From Chitinophaga sp. MM2321 (GTDB lineage Bacteria; Bacteroidota; Bacteroidia; Chitinophagales; Chitinophagaceae), in contig NZ_OZ035533.1 in assembly GCF_964033635.1 (NCBI RefSeq), positions 868,001 to 932,000 of the forward strand: DNA of 64,000 nucleotides, written 5' to 3'. The notes beneath the pieces are model-generated. The model worked only from the letters and a program-made list of their open reading frames with translations. It had not been told where the DNA came from and did no database searches. Made by a program: the position numbers and the translations under genes. Of this stretch, positions 63,359 to 64,000 are shown in pieces; position 1 is the first letter of the stretch, and every line of letters starts with the position of its first letter.

Positions 63359-64000
63359 ATGAAAACGTTACTTGGTCCTTTTTCACAAATACTTCCATTA
63401 TCCGGTTTGCCTTTAAAAGGGGCATTGCAGGATGAACAGTTAACGGTGATAGAGAAAGGTGGTATGGTGATCGAGGATGGTAAGATTATCGCAATAGGGG
63501 AATACCGGTTACTGCAACAACAGTATGGGGATGCTGGTATTGCTTTTATGGATACGCCGCTGGTATTACTGCCAGGTTTTATAGATTGTCATACACATAT
63601 TTGTTATGATGGTACCCGCAACAGGGATTATGCCATGCGCATTGCGGGTAAAAGCTACCTGGAGATTGCCCGTACCGGTGGTGGTATCTGGGACTCTGTT
63701 ACCAAAACACGTATAGCCGATACCGTTACCCTGGTAGAGAATACAGTGGCACGTGCCAATCGTCATCTTAAAGAAGGGGTGACCACGATAGAAGTGAAGA
63801 GTGGCTACGGGCTTAATTTTGAGAGCGAAGTGAAGATGCTGCGGGCCATTCAGCAGGCGGATATGCATACAGCAGCCACGCTGGTGCCCACCTGTCTGGC
63901 AGCACATATGCAACCCCGTGATTATACCGGTACCGCAACGGAATACCTGCAATGGATATTGGAGGAGTTATTGCCTGTATTAAAGCAGGAACAACTCACC
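63359..64000 (+). CDS. hutI: Imidazolonepropionase, N-terminal part (partial)
   Basis: The first 214 codons are inside the window and the frame runs off the right edge. The protein has the amidohydrolase layout: strand-rich start, then LLPGFIDCHTHICYDGTRN with the HxH metal ligands, TGGGIWDSVTKTR and EVKSGYGLNFESE. It hydrolyses 4-imidazolone-5-propionate to N-formiminoglutamate, the third step after HutH and HutU. The ATG at 63359 lies 36 bases after a perfect 38-bp hairpin, so its expression may be lowered relative to hutHU. Confidence 0.95.
   Translation, partial: MKTLLGPFSQILPLSGLPLKGALQDEQLTVIEKGGMVIEDGKIIAIGEYRLLQQQYGDAGIAFMDTPLVLLPGFIDCHTHICYDGTRNRDYAMRIAGKSYLEIARTGGGIWDSVTKTRIADTVTLVENTVARANRHLKEGVTTIEVKSGYGLNFESEVKMLRAIQQADMHTAATLVPTCLAAHMQPRDYTGTATEYLQWILEELLPVLKQEQLT

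Overview
The window reads as chromosomal DNA of a member of the Bacteroidota, most likely a Chitinophaga-like soil bacterium. The genus is inference. Supporting signs are promoter -7 elements of the TAnnTTTG type (clearest before the initiator tRNA, the small lipoprotein at 2771 and the SAM riboswitch), almost no Shine-Dalgarno sites, and families typical of the phylum (DUF2520, DUF2851, DUF4954, a topoisomerase I with a Cys-free C-terminal repeat region, paired MbnP/MbnH-type lipoproteins). I see no IS element, prophage, integrase or CRISPR array.

Layout. 1-2.7 kb: end of ssb, initiator tRNA-Met, era and der. 2.7-6.5 kb: a small Ala-rich lipoprotein, a SirB1/transglutaminase-like protein and topA. 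6.7-9.6 kb: DUF2520 protein, KdsC-like phosphatase, UbiA-family prenyltransferase and maf. 9.7-12.5 kb: a metB-hom operon behind a SAM-I riboswitch with its own terminator. 12.5-16.3 kb: DUF2851 protein, OsmC, an outer-membrane-type protein and lipA. 16.4-22.4 kb: an RND tripartite efflux operon behind a palindrome-rich leader. 22.6-26.6 kb: SdpI-like protein, AsmA-like protein and a TrmH-type methyltransferase. 26.7-30.1 kb: the nrdB-nrdA class Ia ribonucleotide reductase operon. 30.5-33.8 kb: a two-gene ABC transporter and a helical-repeat protein. 34-39.5 kb: a leucine operon, leuC-methyltransferase-leuD-leuB-leuA. 39.6-40.3 kb: a VanX-type dipeptidase. 40.5-46.3 kb: a non-phosphorylating L-fucose (or similar deoxysugar) oxidation cluster with a FucP-type permease. 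46.4-48.3 kb: an MbnP/MbnH pair. 48.4-55.7 kb: tag, DUF4954, glmS and an S9 peptidase. 55.8-59.2 kb: a histidine phosphatase lipoprotein, mgtE, a bestrophin and a SET-domain protein. 59.5-64 kb: a MarR regulator with hutH, hutU and the start of hutI (histidine degradation).

The most unusual feature is a set of twelve long intergenic inverted repeats. Eight have essentially unbroken stems of 33-56 bp and four are looser. They fall into two flank types, called A (ATTTA-rich units) and B (ends ACCAGGATTAA), which share core modules. They lie at six of the nine convergent gene junctions and at six co-directional junctions, and at none of the nine divergent (promoter-promoter) junctions. Arms change together between copies, and several gene ends or starts have been built from repeat sequence. 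I do not recognise a named family that matches them.
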